A stretch of DNA of 64,000 nucleotides from UBA4742 sp963773335 (lineage in GTDB: Bacteria > Actinomycetota > Acidimicrobiia > Acidimicrobiales > Acidimicrobilacustridaceae), in NCBI GenBank assembly GCA_963773335.1, contig CAVZAT010000007.1, positions 372,001 to 436,000 on the forward strand. Reading direction: 5' to 3'. Shown here in pieces: positions 17,401 to 25,899 of the stretch (positions are counted from its first letter, which is position 1; the number at the start of each line of letters is the position of its first letter). Made by a program: the position numbers and the translations under genes. Under the pieces are notes generated by a model. The model was given only the letters and a program-made list of their open reading frames with translations. It was not told the origin of the DNA and searched no databases.

Positions 17401-18058
17401 ATGGCGAACAAGGCACTCGTCGGCGAGAAGGTCGGCATGACCCAGGTGTGGGATGACGAGCATCGCGTCGTCCCGGTCACCGTGGTGCGTGTCAACCCCA
17501 TCCGCGTCGTCCAGATCAAGACTCCCGAGCGCGACGGTTACAGCGCCCTGCAGGTCACCTTCGGGACCGCAGACGCCCGCAAGCTGACCAAGCCCAAGGC
17601 CGGCCACTTCGCCAAGGCCGGCGTCGGGGCCGGGACCAAGCTGGTCGAGCTGCGCCTCGACGACGTGAGCGACTACGAGGTCGGCCAGGAGATCACGGTC
17701 GATCTGCTCGAGGCCGGTGAGCTCATCGACGTCACGGCCGTCAGCCGGGGCAAGGGCTTCGCCGGCACCATGAAGCGGCACAACTTCTCCGGCCAGAAGG
17801 CCAGCCACGGCACGCACCGGCGTGCACCGCAAGCCCGGCTCCGTCGGCGCCTGCGCCACCCCGGCCCGGGTGTTCAAGGGCACCCGCATGGCGGGCCGCA
17901 TGGGCGGGGAGAAGGTGACCACCCTGAACCTCGAGGTGGTCCAGGCCGATCCCGAGACCAACCTGCTGCTGGTGCGGGGTGCCGTCCCGGGCCCCAAGGG
18001 TGGCCTGGTCATCGTCCGCGACGCCGTCAAGGCGCCTGCCTCCCAGGGTGGTAAGTGA
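17401..18058 (+). CDS. rplC: 50S ribosomal protein L3 (frame broken by one base)
   Basis: L3 reaches toward the peptidyl transferase centre. Start ATG 17401 (MANKALVGEKVGMTQVWDDE) after AAGGAACC. The frame holds to GFAGTMKRHNFSGQKASHGT HR, then VHRKPGSVGACATPARVFKG continues one base on; one surplus G lies at 17818-17821. The region around GQKASHG is where L3 is glutamine-methylated in many bacteria. Repaired length about 218 residues. Its TGA overlaps the rplD ATG by one base. Confidence 0.93.
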
Positions 18059-19118
18059 TGGCTTCGGTCAAGGTTCGCGACGCGGCCGGTGCCGAGAAGG
18101 GCTCGGTCGATCTCGACGAGACGCTGGTTCGGCATCGAGCCCAACGTGGCGGTCATGCACCAGGTGGTCACCGCGCAACTCGCCGCCCGCCGGTCAGGCA
18201 CGCAGAGCACCAAGACCCGGGCCGAGGTCCGCGGCGGCGGCGCCAAGCCTTGGAAGCAGAAGGGCACCGGCCGGGCCCGTCAGGGCTCCATCCGGGCCCC
18301 GCAGTGGAAGGGGGGCGGCGTGGCGTTGGGGCCCAAGCCCCGCAGCTACGCCCAGCGCACCCCCAAGAAGATGATCCGCCTCGCGCTGCGTTCGGCGCTG
18401 TCCGATCGGGCGGCCGAGGGCAAGGTCATCGTGTTGGACGAGTGGGGCTTCGATGCCCCCAGCACCCGCAGCGCGGCCCGCGCTGCTCGGCGCCCTGGGC
18501 GTCGAGGGCCGGATCGTGGTGGTGGTGGGCGCGGACGAAGCAGTGGCCGTCAAGAGCTTCCGCAACCTCCCCGAGGTCCACCTGCTCGAGCCGGGCGAGC
18601 TCAACGCCTACGACATCCTCGTCTCCGACTACGTGGTGTTCACCCGCGACAACCTGCCCAGCTCCTCGGGCCAGGCCGAGGCCAGAACCGCCACGCCCGA
18701 GCCGGCAGCCAAGACCAGGCCGGCGGCCAAGGCCGCGAAGGCCGAGCCGGCAGCCAAGTCGACCGTGGTCGACGCGCCGGCGGTGACCGAGACCGAGACC
18801 GTCAGCTCCGATCCTGGAGGGGACACCGACATGGCCAGCGACCTGCCCAGCCGACCCAAGCCCACCGGAGAGGCATCCAAGCCTGTCGACCCCTCCGAGC
18901 GGGTCAAGCCGGCTGGCGACAAGACCGATCCCCGCTTCGAGGCGGCGCGCCTCAAGGCCGAGAAGGAGGCCGAGATCCGGGCCCGCCAGCAGGCGGCGGC
19001 CAGGGGTGAGCCGGTGGCCGAGACCTCCGACGAGGTGACCGACGGAGGCGACGAGCCCAAGTCGTCCGGTGGCTTCAGCTTCAACCAGACCGTGCAGACC
19101 GAAGGGGACGAGTCGTGA
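18058..19118 (+). CDS. rplD: 50S ribosomal protein L4 with long C-terminal extension (frame broken twice)
   Basis: L4 lines the peptide tunnel. Start ATG 18058 (MASVKVRDAAGAEKGSVDLD). Frame 1 ends at DETL; frame 2 gives FGIEPNVAVMHQVVTAQLAA and the tunnel loop GGGAKPWKQKGTGRARQGSI; frame 3 gives LLGALGVEGRIVVVVGADEA to YDILVSDYVVFTRDNLP. One surplus base each at 18125-18127 and 18480-18483 explains both breaks (span 3n+2). After the normal end near residue 200 there are about 150 extra residues, first Ala/Pro/Lys-rich, then acidic. The extension also contains a well-placed internal start (18831). L4 elsewhere is about 200-220 residues. Confidence 0.9.
18831..19118 (+). CDS. Possible internally initiated small protein within the rplD tail
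   Basis: In frame with the L4 extension, ATG 18831 is preceded at 7 bases by GGAGGGG (18817-18823), one of the strongest ribosome-binding sites in the operon. Independent initiation would give 95 residues: MASDLPSRPKPTGEASKPVD onward, a Lys/Glu-rich helix (ARLKAEKEAEIRARQQAAA), and an acidic end. No known family was recognised. It may be only a chance site in the tail, or the tail may be a separate gene fused to rplD by the loss of a stop. Confidence 0.35.
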   Translation: MASDLPSRPKPTGEASKPVDPSERVKPAGDKTDPRFEAARLKAEKEAEIRARQQAAARGEPVAETSDEVTDGGDEPKSSGGFSFNQTVQTEGDES

Positions 19119-19405
19119 AGGATCCCCGCGACGTCGTGCTGAGCCCGGTGGTGAGCGAGAAGTCCTACGGCTTGTCCGCCGTCGGCGTCTACACCTTCAA
19201 GGTGCGCGCCGACGCCTCCAAGCCCGAGATCAGCGATGCCGTGTCCGCCATCTTCGGCGTCAAGGTCCTGAAGGTGAACACGCTGAACCGCAAGGGCAAG
19301 CGCCGGCGCAACCGCCGGTCACCCACGATGGCGAAGCTTCCCGATACCAAGCGAGCGATGGTGACCCTGGCCGAGGGCGACACCATCGAAGGGTACGAGG
19401 GATAG
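19115..19405 (+). CDS. rplW: 50S ribosomal protein L23
   Basis: L23, 96 residues, forms the tunnel-exit platform that receives SRP and trigger factor. KDPRDVVLSPVVSEKSYGLS and KVLKVNTLNRKGKRRRNRR are typical. GTG start at 19115 overlaps the rplD TGA (GTGA), indicating translational coupling. Confidence 0.96.
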   Translation: MKDPRDVVLSPVVSEKSYGLSAVGVYTFKVRADASKPEISDAVSAIFGVKVLKVNTLNRKGKRRRNRRSPTMAKLPDTKRAMVTLAEGDTIEGYEG

Positions 19406-19409
19406 AGAT

Positions 19410-20246
19410 ATGGCACTCCGCAAGCGCAAGCCCACCAGCCCCGGTCGTCGGTTCCAGACCGTCTCGGACTTCTCCGAGATCACCAAGACCACCCCCGAGC
19501 GCTCCCTGCTCGCCCCCAAGTCGGCCACGGGCGGGCGCAACAGTTACGGCCGCAAGACCGCCCGCCACAAGGGCGGCGGCCACAAGCAGCGCTATCGCGT
19601 CATCGACTTCCGTCGCACCAAGGATGGCGTGCCGGCCAAGGTGGCGGCGGTCGAGTACGACCCGAACCGCAACTGCCGCATCCTGCTGCTGCACTACCTC
19701 GACGGCGAGAAGCGCTACATCCTGGCCCCGGCCGGGGTCGGGGTGGGCGATCTGCTCCAGAGCGGCCAGGGGGCCGAGATCCGGCCCGGCAACGCGCTGC
19801 CCATGCGCTACATCCCGGTGGGCACGACGATCCACAACATCGAGCTCAAGCCCGGTGGCGGGGCCAAGATGGCCCGCAGCGCCGGTTCCAGCGTCCAGCT
19901 GGTGGCCAAGGAAGGCGACTTCGCCACCATCCGCCTGCCCAGCACCGAGATGCGCCGGGTGCCCATCGACTGCCGGGCCACGGTGGGCGCGGTGGGCAAC
20001 GCCGAGGCCGAGCTGGTCAAGATCGGCAAGGCCGGCCGCAACCGCTGGAAGGGCGTCCGCCCCCAGACCCGCGGTGTGGCCATGAACCCGGTCGACCACC
20101 CCCACGGCGGTGGCGAGGGCAAGACCTCCGGCGGTCGCCATCCGGTGTCGCCCTGGGGCAAGCCCGAGGGACGCACCCGCGACAAGACCAAGCCATCGCA
20201 GCAACTCATCGTCCGACGACGCCGCACGCGCGGCTCGCGCCGGTAG
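19410..20246 (+). CDS. rplB: 50S ribosomal protein L2
   Basis: L2, 278 residues, is essential for subunit association and peptidyl transfer. The N-terminal RKRKPTSPGRRFQTV, central GGGHKQRYRVIDFRR, and C-terminal VDHPHGGGEGKTSGGRHP with the catalytically implicated histidine are present. ATG 19410 lies 4 bases after rplW. Confidence 0.98.
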   Translation: MALRKRKPTSPGRRFQTVSDFSEITKTTPERSLLAPKSATGGRNSYGRKTARHKGGGHKQRYRVIDFRRTKDGVPAKVAAVEYDPNRNCRILLLHYLDGEKRYILAPAGVGVGDLLQSGQGAEIRPGNALPMRYIPVGTTIHNIELKPGGGAKMARSAGSSVQLVAKEGDFATIRLPSTEMRRVPIDCRATVGAVGNAEAELVKIGKAGRNRWKGVRPQTRGVAMNPVDHPHGGGEGKTSGGRHPVSPWGKPEGRTRDKTKPSQQLIVRRRRTRGSRR

Positions 20247-20275
20247 CCGGTCGGAAGAAGAGAGAGACCTCCGCC

Positions 20276-20554
20276 ATGCCTCGTAGTTTGAAGAAGGGCC
20301 CGTTCGTAGACGACCACCTGCTCAAGAAGGTCGACGCGCTGAACGAGCAGAACGAGAAGCGCGTGATCAAGACCTGGTCGCGTCGCTCGACCATCATCCC
20401 CGAGATGGTGGGCCACACCATCGCCGTGCACGACGGGCGCAAGCACGTCCCGGTGTACATCACCGAGTCGATGGTGGGTCACAAGCTCGGCGAGTTCGCT
20501 CCCACGCGCACCTTCCGCTTCCATGCCGGCCAGGAACACAAGGGACGGCGTTGA
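20276..20554 (+). CDS. rpsS: 30S ribosomal protein S19
   Basis: S19, 92 residues, lies in the 30S head with S13. MPRSLKKGPFVDDHLLKKVD and GHKLGEFAPTRTFRFHAGQE are family hallmarks. ATG 20276 follows an AGAAGAGAGAG site 30 bases after rplB. Confidence 0.97.
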   Translation: MPRSLKKGPFVDDHLLKKVDALNEQNEKRVIKTWSRRSTIIPEMVGHTIAVHDGRKHVPVYITESMVGHKLGEFAPTRTFRFHAGQEHKGRR

Positions 20555-20555
20555 C

Positions 20556-21281
20556 ATGAGCTTCGGCGTCAAGACCAACGAGCGTCCGGGTACCCGGGCC
20601 CAGGTGCGCTACGTCCGCTCGTCGGCCTACAAGGCTCGCGAGGTCCTCGACCTGGTGCGGGGTGAGCCGGTCGGCCGGGCTCTGGAGATCCTCGAGTTCT
20701 CCGAGCGCGACATCGCCCGGGTCGTCCTCAAGTGCCTCGAGTCGGCCATCGCCAACGCCGAGGCCAACGACGGGGTCGCCGCCGACCAGCTCGAGGTGGC
20801 CGCCTGCTACGCAGACGAGGGTCCGACCCTCAAGCGCTGGCGCCCCCGGGCCCGGGGCCGGGCCACCCGCATCCGCAAGCGCACCTGCCACATCACGGTG
20901 ATCGTGGGTCGCATCGATCCCGAGCGCCTGGCCATCCTGCGTGAGCGGGAGAGCTCGCCCACCAGCAGCGGGGGTCGGGCCGCCGAGGCCCGCCGCCAGC
21001 GGGTGCTGCGCAGCCGCCAGGCCAAGGCCGAGCGTCGCGCCGAAGAGGAGCACGATCACGATCACGATCACGACGACGAGGTCGAGACCGAGGACGTGGC
21101 CACCGAAGACGTCGTGACCGACGAAGCCGCCACCGACGAGGGCGCGGCCGCCGAGGTCGAGACCGACGAGACCGACGAGACGGTCGACCAGACCACCGAC
21201 GAGACGAGCACCGACGACCCCAGCCCGGCCGACGATGCGACCGACACCGCCGACGGCGATGCCGACGGAGAGGACAGCTGA
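20556..21281 (+). CDS. rplV: 50S ribosomal protein L22 with long acidic tail
   Basis: L22 lines the exit tunnel. Residues 1-118 are the full normal protein (RYVRSSAYKAREVLDLVRG, LKRWRPRARGRATRIRKRTC HITVIVG). About 120 further residues follow: a basic helix (GGRAAEARRQRVLRSRQAKA ERRAEEE), a metal-binding-like HDHDHDHDDE run at about residues 167-176, then Asp/Glu/Thr-rich sequence to DGDADGEDS. Total 241 residues, about twice the usual length. ATG 20556 lies 1 base after rpsS; the stop overlaps rpsC. Confidence 0.95.
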   Translation: MSFGVKTNERPGTRAQVRYVRSSAYKAREVLDLVRGEPVGRALEILEFSERDIARVVLKCLESAIANAEANDGVAADQLEVAACYADEGPTLKRWRPRARGRATRIRKRTCHITVIVGRIDPERLAILRERESSPTSSGGRAAEARRQRVLRSRQAKAERRAEEEHDHDHDHDDEVETEDVATEDVVTDEAATDEGAAAEVETDETDETVDQTTDETSTDDPSPADDATDTADGDADGEDS

Positions 21282-22192
21282 TGGGCCAGAAGGTCAACCC
21301 GTACGGGTTCCGACTCGGCGTCACCACCGACTGGAAGTCGCGGTGGTTCGCCGATCGACGCCAGTACAGCGACTACATCATCGAGGACTGGAAGATCCGC
21401 GACTACCTGATGACGCAGCTTCCCCATGCGGCCATCAGCCGGGTCGAGATCGAGCGCACCCGTGACCGCCTGCGGGTCGACGTGCACACCGCCCGTCCCG
21501 GCATCGTCATCGGTCGCCGCGGCGCCGAGGCCGACCGCCTGCGTGCCGGGCTGACCGCCATCACGGGCAACAACAAGGTGCAGCTCAACATCCAGGAGAT
21601 CAAGCAGCCCGAGCTCGACGCCGCCCTGATCGCCCAGGGCGTGGCCGACCAGCTGGCGGGCCGCGTAGCCTTCCGCCGGGCCATGAAGCGGGCCGTGCAG
21701 AACGCCCAGAAAGCCGGCGCCCCCGGCATCCGGGTGCAGTGCTCGGGACGCCTGGGTGGGTCCGAGATGGCCCGCACAGAGTGGTACCGCGAGGGCCGGG
21801 TGCCGTTGCACACGCTGCGTGCCGACATCGACTACGGCTTCCGCGAGGCCAAGACCACCTACGGTCGCATCGGTGTGAAGGTGTGGATCTACAAGGGCGA
21901 CATCCTGCCCTACAAGAGCGTGCTCGAGGACAAGATCACCCGTGAGGCGGCCATGGCCGTAGGTGAGACCTCGGGCCAGGTGCGTCCCCGCAAGGTGGTG
22001 TCCTCCTCGGCGGCGGCTCGTCGCCGTCCCACCGAGGGCGAGCCTGCCGAGGTGGTGGCCGAGGACGCTGCACCGCTGCTCAAGGAAGCCGATCCCGAGC
22101 TCGAGCGCCTGCTGGCCGAAGAAGAAGAGATCGAGCGCTCGGTCCGCGACCACAGCGAGACCCCGCACTTCCGTCCCGGGGACAGTGACTGA
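21281..22192 (+). CDS. rpsC: 30S ribosomal protein S3 with acidic C-terminal extension
   Basis: S3 forms the mRNA entry site and helicase. MGQKVNPYGFRLGVTTDWKS, the KH-domain RPGIVIGRRGAEADRLRAGL, and GRLGGSEMARTEWYREGRVP are all present. The core ends near residue 235; the remainder to 303 is Glu/Asp-rich (LLKEADPELERLLAEEEEIE). ATG 21281 overlaps the rplV stop (TGATG). Confidence 0.96.
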   Translation: MGQKVNPYGFRLGVTTDWKSRWFADRRQYSDYIIEDWKIRDYLMTQLPHAAISRVEIERTRDRLRVDVHTARPGIVIGRRGAEADRLRAGLTAITGNNKVQLNIQEIKQPELDAALIAQGVADQLAGRVAFRRAMKRAVQNAQKAGAPGIRVQCSGRLGGSEMARTEWYREGRVPLHTLRADIDYGFREAKTTYGRIGVKVWIYKGDILPYKSVLEDKITREAAMAVGETSGQVRPRKVVSSSAAARRRPTEGEPAEVVAEDAAPLLKEADPELERLLAEEEEIERSVRDHSETPHFRPGDSD

Positions 22193-22194
22193 CC

Positions 22195-22611
22195 ATGTTG
22201 ATGCCACGCAAGGTCAAGCACCGCAAGCAGCAACGCGGCCGCACCGGGGGCAAGTCCAAGGGCGCCAACACCGTCACCTTCGGCGACTACGGGATCAAGG
22301 CCCTCGAGCCGGGCTGGATCACCGCCCGCCAGATCGAAGCCGCCCGCATCGCCATGACCCGCCACATCAAGCGCGGTGGCAAGGTCTGGATCAACGTCTT
22401 CCCCGACAAGCCCGTCACCGAGAAGCCGGCCGAGACCCGCATGGGCTCGGGCAAGGGCAACCCGGAGCGCTGGGTGGCCGTGGTCAAGCCGGGTCGGATC
22501 ATGTTCGAGCTGTCCTACAGCGATCCGGTGATCGCCCGGGCCGCCATCGACCGCGCCATCCAGAAGCTGCCCATCAAGGCGGCCTTCGTGACCCGGGACG
22601 AGGGGTTCTGA
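22195..22611 (+). CDS. rplP: 50S ribosomal protein L16
   Basis: L16, 138 residues, organises the A-site of the 50S. MLMPRKVKHRKQQRGRTGGK, FGDYGIKALEPGWITARQIE and MGSGKGNPERWVAVVKPGRI are standard. The first ATG at 22195 matches the MLMP start of relatives. Confidence 0.97.
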   Translation: MLMPRKVKHRKQQRGRTGGKSKGANTVTFGDYGIKALEPGWITARQIEAARIAMTRHIKRGGKVWINVFPDKPVTEKPAETRMGSGKGNPERWVAVVKPGRIMFELSYSDPVIARAAIDRAIQKLPIKAAFVTRDEGF

Positions 22612-22847
22612 TGGCCACCTCCAATGCCGAGCTCCGCGACCTGCCCGACGCCGCCCTGGTGGAGCGGCTGGCCGAGACCCGCGACGAGTTGTTCAAGCTG
22701 CGCTTCACCCACGTGACCGGCCAGCTCGACGACCACTCCCGCCTGGCCCACCTGCGCAAGGACGTGGCCCGGATCAACACCGAGCTGCGGGCCCGCGAGA
22801 TCCGGGCCCACGAGGCGCTCGCCAGCGCGAACCAGGAGAAGGCGTGA
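22611..22847 (+). CDS. rpmC: 50S ribosomal protein L29
   Basis: L29, 78 residues, next to L23 at the tunnel exit. The two-helix form is clear: ELRDLPDAALVERLAETRDE and HLRKDVARINTELRAREIRA. ATG overlaps the rplP TGA by one base; its own TGA overlaps the rpsQ ATG by one base. Confidence 0.95.
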   Translation: MATSNAELRDLPDAALVERLAETRDELFKLRFTHVTGQLDDHSRLAHLRKDVARINTELRAREIRAHEALASANQEKA

Positions 22848-23116
22848 TGGCCGACGAGACCCCGCGACCGAACCCCCGCAAGGTCCGAGAGGGCCTGGTC
22901 GTCTCCAACGGGATGGAGAAGACGGCGGTGGTGGCCGTGACCGACCGGGTGCGCCACCCCCGCTACGACAAGACCGTGCAGCGCACCACCAAGCTCTTCG
23001 TCCACGACGAGGCCAACGACCTCAACGTGGGTGACCGCGTGCGCATCCAGGAGACCCGGCCGCTGTCCAAGAACAAGCGGTGGCGCCTCATCGACGTACT
23101 GGAGCGAGCCCGATGA
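22847..23116 (+). CDS. rpsQ: 30S ribosomal protein S17
   Basis: S17, 89 residues. KVREGLVVSNGMEKTAVVAV and the OB-fold close DRVRIQETRPLSKNKRWRLI are typical. ATG 22847 is preferred over the in-frame GTG three bases earlier because it overlaps the rpmC stop in the style of the operon (TGATG). Confidence 0.96.
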   Translation: MADETPRPNPRKVREGLVVSNGMEKTAVVAVTDRVRHPRYDKTVQRTTKLFVHDEANDLNVGDRVRIQETRPLSKNKRWRLIDVLERAR

Positions 23117-23481
23117 TCCAGCAGGAGACCCGACTGCGGGTAGCCGACAACAGCGGTGCCAAGGAGGTGCTCTGCATCAAGGTGCTGGGTGGCTCCCGCC
23201 GCCGCTACGCCTCGATCGGCGACATCTTCGTGGCCACCGTCAAAGACGCCATCCCCGGCGCGGCGGTCAAGAAGGGCGAGGTCGTCAAGTGCGTGGTGGT
23301 GCGCGTCAAGAAGGAGAAGCGCCGTCCGGACGGCTCGTACATCCGCTTCGACGAGAACGCCGCCGTCCTGATCACCGATCAGCAGCAGCCCCGCGGCACC
23401 CGCATCTTCGGACCGGTGGGTCGCGAGCTGCGCGACAAGAAGTTCATGCGCATCGTGTCGCTGGCGCCGGAGGTGTTGTGA
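23113..23481 (+). CDS. rplN: 50S ribosomal protein L14
   Basis: L14, 122 residues, contacts 16S rRNA across the subunit interface. MIQQETRLRVADNSGAKEVL, KKGEVVKCVVVRVKKEKRR and GPVGRELRDKKFMRIVSLAP EVL match the family end to end. ATG 23113 overlaps the rpsQ TGA (ATGA). Confidence 0.98.
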   Translation: MIQQETRLRVADNSGAKEVLCIKVLGGSRRRYASIGDIFVATVKDAIPGAAVKKGEVVKCVVVRVKKEKRRPDGSYIRFDENAAVLITDQQQPRGTRIFGPVGRELRDKKFMRIVSLAPEVL

Positions 23482-23804
23482 TGAAGATCCGCAAGGGTGA
23501 CCGCGTGCAGGTGCTGTCGGGCAAGGACCGGGGCAAGTCCGGCTCGGTCACCTTCGCCTACCCCGCCACCGGCAAGGTGGTGGTCGACGGGCTCAACGTG
23601 GCCAAGAAGCACCAGAAGCCCAAGAACACCCCGAAGAACCCGACCTACCAGGGCGGCATCATCGACAAGGAGATGCCGATGCCCGTGTCGAACGTGGCCA
23701 TCGTGTGCCCGTCGTGCGGCAAGCCCACCCGCGTCGGCTACCGCTTCGACCCCGGTGGAACCAAGGTCCGGATCTGTCGGAAGTGCCAGGAGGATCTGGC
23801 GTGA
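23481..23804 (+). CDS. rplX: 50S ribosomal protein L24 with a zinc-ribbon end
   Basis: L24, 107 residues, an assembly initiator. The KOW part MKIRKGDRVQVLSGKDRGKS is standard. The C-terminal half contains CPSCGKPTRVGYRFDPGG then CRKC, two CxxC pairs spaced as a zinc ribbon (about residues 75-102); many bacterial L24 proteins lack these cysteines. ATG 23481 overlaps the rplN TGA by one base. Confidence 0.96.
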   Translation: MKIRKGDRVQVLSGKDRGKSGSVTFAYPATGKVVVDGLNVAKKHQKPKNTPKNPTYQGGIIDKEMPMPVSNVAIVCPSCGKPTRVGYRFDPGGTKVRICRKCQEDLA

Positions 23805-24370
23805 GCGACGTCGTCACCATCCCGCGCCTCAAGCAGCGCTACAACGACGAGCTCCGCAGCCAGCTCCGCGAGACGCTCGGCCTGGGCAACATCATGGAGG
23901 TGCCCCGGCTCGAGAAGATCGTCATCAACATGGGCGTGGGCGCGGCCACCGATCAGGCCCGCCTGCTCGACGGCGCCATCAGCGACCTGGCCACCATCAC
24001 CGGGCAGAAGCCGCTGACCACCCGGGCCAAGAAATCGATCGCCGGCTTCAAGCTGCGCGAGGGCAACGCCATCGGGGCCAAGGTCACCCTGCGGGGCGAT
24101 CGGATGTGGGAGTTCTTCGACCGGCTCATCAGCCTGGCCATCCCCCGGATCCGTGACTTCCGGGGTCTCACGGCCAACTCGTTCGATGGTCGGGGCAACT
24201 ACACCTTCGGCGTCACCGAGCAGCTCATCTTCCCGGAGATCGACTACGACAAGGTCGACACCACCCGGGGGATGGACATCACCATCGTCACCACCGCCCG
24301 TACGAACGCCGAGGGCAAGGCTCTACTCGATGCCTTCGGCTTCCCTTTCAAGCGTGAGGGGCAGCAGTAA
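23801..24370 (+). CDS. rplE: 50S ribosomal protein L5
   Basis: L5, 189 residues, binds 5S rRNA in the central protuberance. PRLEKIVINMGVGAATDQAR, TGQKPLTTRAKKSIAGFKLR EG and GVTEQLIFPEIDYDKVD are diagnostic. GTG start at 23801 overlaps the rplX TGA (GTGA). Confidence 0.97.
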   Translation: MSDVVTIPRLKQRYNDELRSQLRETLGLGNIMEVPRLEKIVINMGVGAATDQARLLDGAISDLATITGQKPLTTRAKKSIAGFKLREGNAIGAKVTLRGDRMWEFFDRLISLAIPRIRDFRGLTANSFDGRGNYTFGVTEQLIFPEIDYDKVDTTRGMDITIVTTARTNAEGKALLDAFGFPFKREGQQ

Positions 24371-24555
24371 TGGCCAAGAAGGCGCTCATCGAGAAGCAGC
24401 AGCGCACGCCGAAGTTCAAGGTCCGGGGTTACACCCGGTGCCGGCGGTGTGGGCGGCCCCGTGCCGTCTACCGCAAGTTCGGTCTGTGCCGGGTGTGCCT
24501 GCGCGAGCTGGCGCACGCCGGAGAGCTGCCGGGCGTGACCAAGGCCAGCTGGTGA
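24370..24555 (+). CDS. rpsZ: 30S ribosomal protein S14, zinc-binding type
   Basis: Short S14, 61 residues, with four zinc cysteines in YTRCRRCGRPRAVYRKFGLC RVC (C24, C27, C40, C43). This is the zinc (type Z) form; a zinc-free longer copy, if present, is elsewhere. ATG 24370 overlaps the rplE TAA by one base. Confidence 0.97.
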   Translation: MAKKALIEKQQRTPKFKVRGYTRCRRCGRPRAVYRKFGLCRVCLRELAHAGELPGVTKASW

Positions 24556-24571
24556 AGGGAGAGCAGCCGAC

Positions 24572-24976
<405 letters not shown>

Positions 24977-24988
24977 GGGGAGACCCAC

Positions 24989-25528
24989 ATGTCCCGCATC
25001 GGACGATCGCCCATCCCCGTCCCGGCCAACGTCGAGGTGACCATCGACGGCCGCCACGTCACGGTCAAGGGGCCCAAGGGCCAGCTCGAGCGCAGCCTGC
25101 CTGGCGAGATCACCATTCGCCGCGCTGGTGACGAGCTCGTGGTGGAACGCCCCGACGACGAGCGCGAGAGCCGGGCCCTCCACGGCCTGTGCCGCTCGCT
25201 GGTCAACAACATGGTGGTCGGAGTCACCGACGGGTTCCGCAAGGACCTCGACATCGTGGGTGTGGGCTACCGCGCCACGGCCCAGGGTTCCGACAAGTTG
25301 GAGCTCGCCCTCGGCTTCAGCCACCCCGTGCGGGTGGAGGCGCCGGCGGGCGTGAGCTTCGAGGTCTCGGCTCCCACCACCATCGGCATCATCGGCATCG
25401 ACAAGGAGCTGGTCGGTCAGGTGGCCGCCAACATCCGGGCGATCCGCAAGCCTGAGCCCTACAAGGGCAAGGGTGTGCGCTATCGCGACGAGTACGTGGC
25501 CCGCAAGGCCGGGAAGACAGCGAAGTAG
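24989..25528 (+). CDS. rplF: 50S ribosomal protein L6
   Basis: L6, 179 residues, near the sarcin-ricin loop. MSRIGRSPIPVPANVEVTID, GVGYRATAQGSDKLELALGF and PEPYKGKGVRYRDEYVARKA GKTAK are standard. ATG 24989 with AAGGGGAGA upstream. Confidence 0.97.
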   Translation: MSRIGRSPIPVPANVEVTIDGRHVTVKGPKGQLERSLPGEITIRRAGDELVVERPDDERESRALHGLCRSLVNNMVVGVTDGFRKDLDIVGVGYRATAQGSDKLELALGFSHPVRVEAPAGVSFEVSAPTTIGIIGIDKELVGQVAANIRAIRKPEPYKGKGVRYRDEYVARKAGKTAK

Positions 25529-25533
25529 GAACC

Positions 25534-25899
25534 ATGAGCACCAGTGCCAAGGACAAGCGTTCGGCCCGGGTCCGTCGTCATACGCGGGTTCGCAAGAAGG
25601 TACGCGGGACGGCCGAACGGCCGCGCCTGGCGGTCTTCCGGTCCAACCGTCACATCGTCGCCCAGGTGATCGACGACCGCAGCGGCCTGACCCTGGCCGC
25701 CGCCTCCACCCAGGAGGCCGACCTGCGGTCCGGCTCCACCAGCAACGTCACCGCTGCCACCCAGGTGGGTCGGCTGGTGGCCGAGCGGGCCAAGGCGGCC
25801 GGCGTCGACAAGGTGGTGTTCGATCGTGGCGGCAACCTGTACCACGGCCGCGTCGCGGCGGTGGCCGATGCGGCCCGTGAAGCCGGACTGGAGTTGTGA
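25534..25899 (+). CDS. rplR: 50S ribosomal protein L18
   Basis: L18, 121 residues, carries 5S rRNA with L5. RHTRVRKKVRGTAERPRLAV FRSNRHIVAQVIDD and the C-terminal VFDRGGNLYHGRVAAVADAA REAGLEL are typical. ATG 25534 is 5 bases after rplF; the stop overlaps rpsE. Confidence 0.97.
   Translation: MSTSAKDKRSARVRRHTRVRKKVRGTAERPRLAVFRSNRHIVAQVIDDRSGLTLAAASTQEADLRSGSTSNVTAATQVGRLVAERAKAAGVDKVVFDRGGNLYHGRVAAVADAAREAGLEL

Noticed and set aside
21053..21084. CACGAT run as a CRISPR or microsatellite artefact
   Set aside because: It is inside the open rplV frame, short, and codes a plausible His-Asp stretch; there are no spacers.
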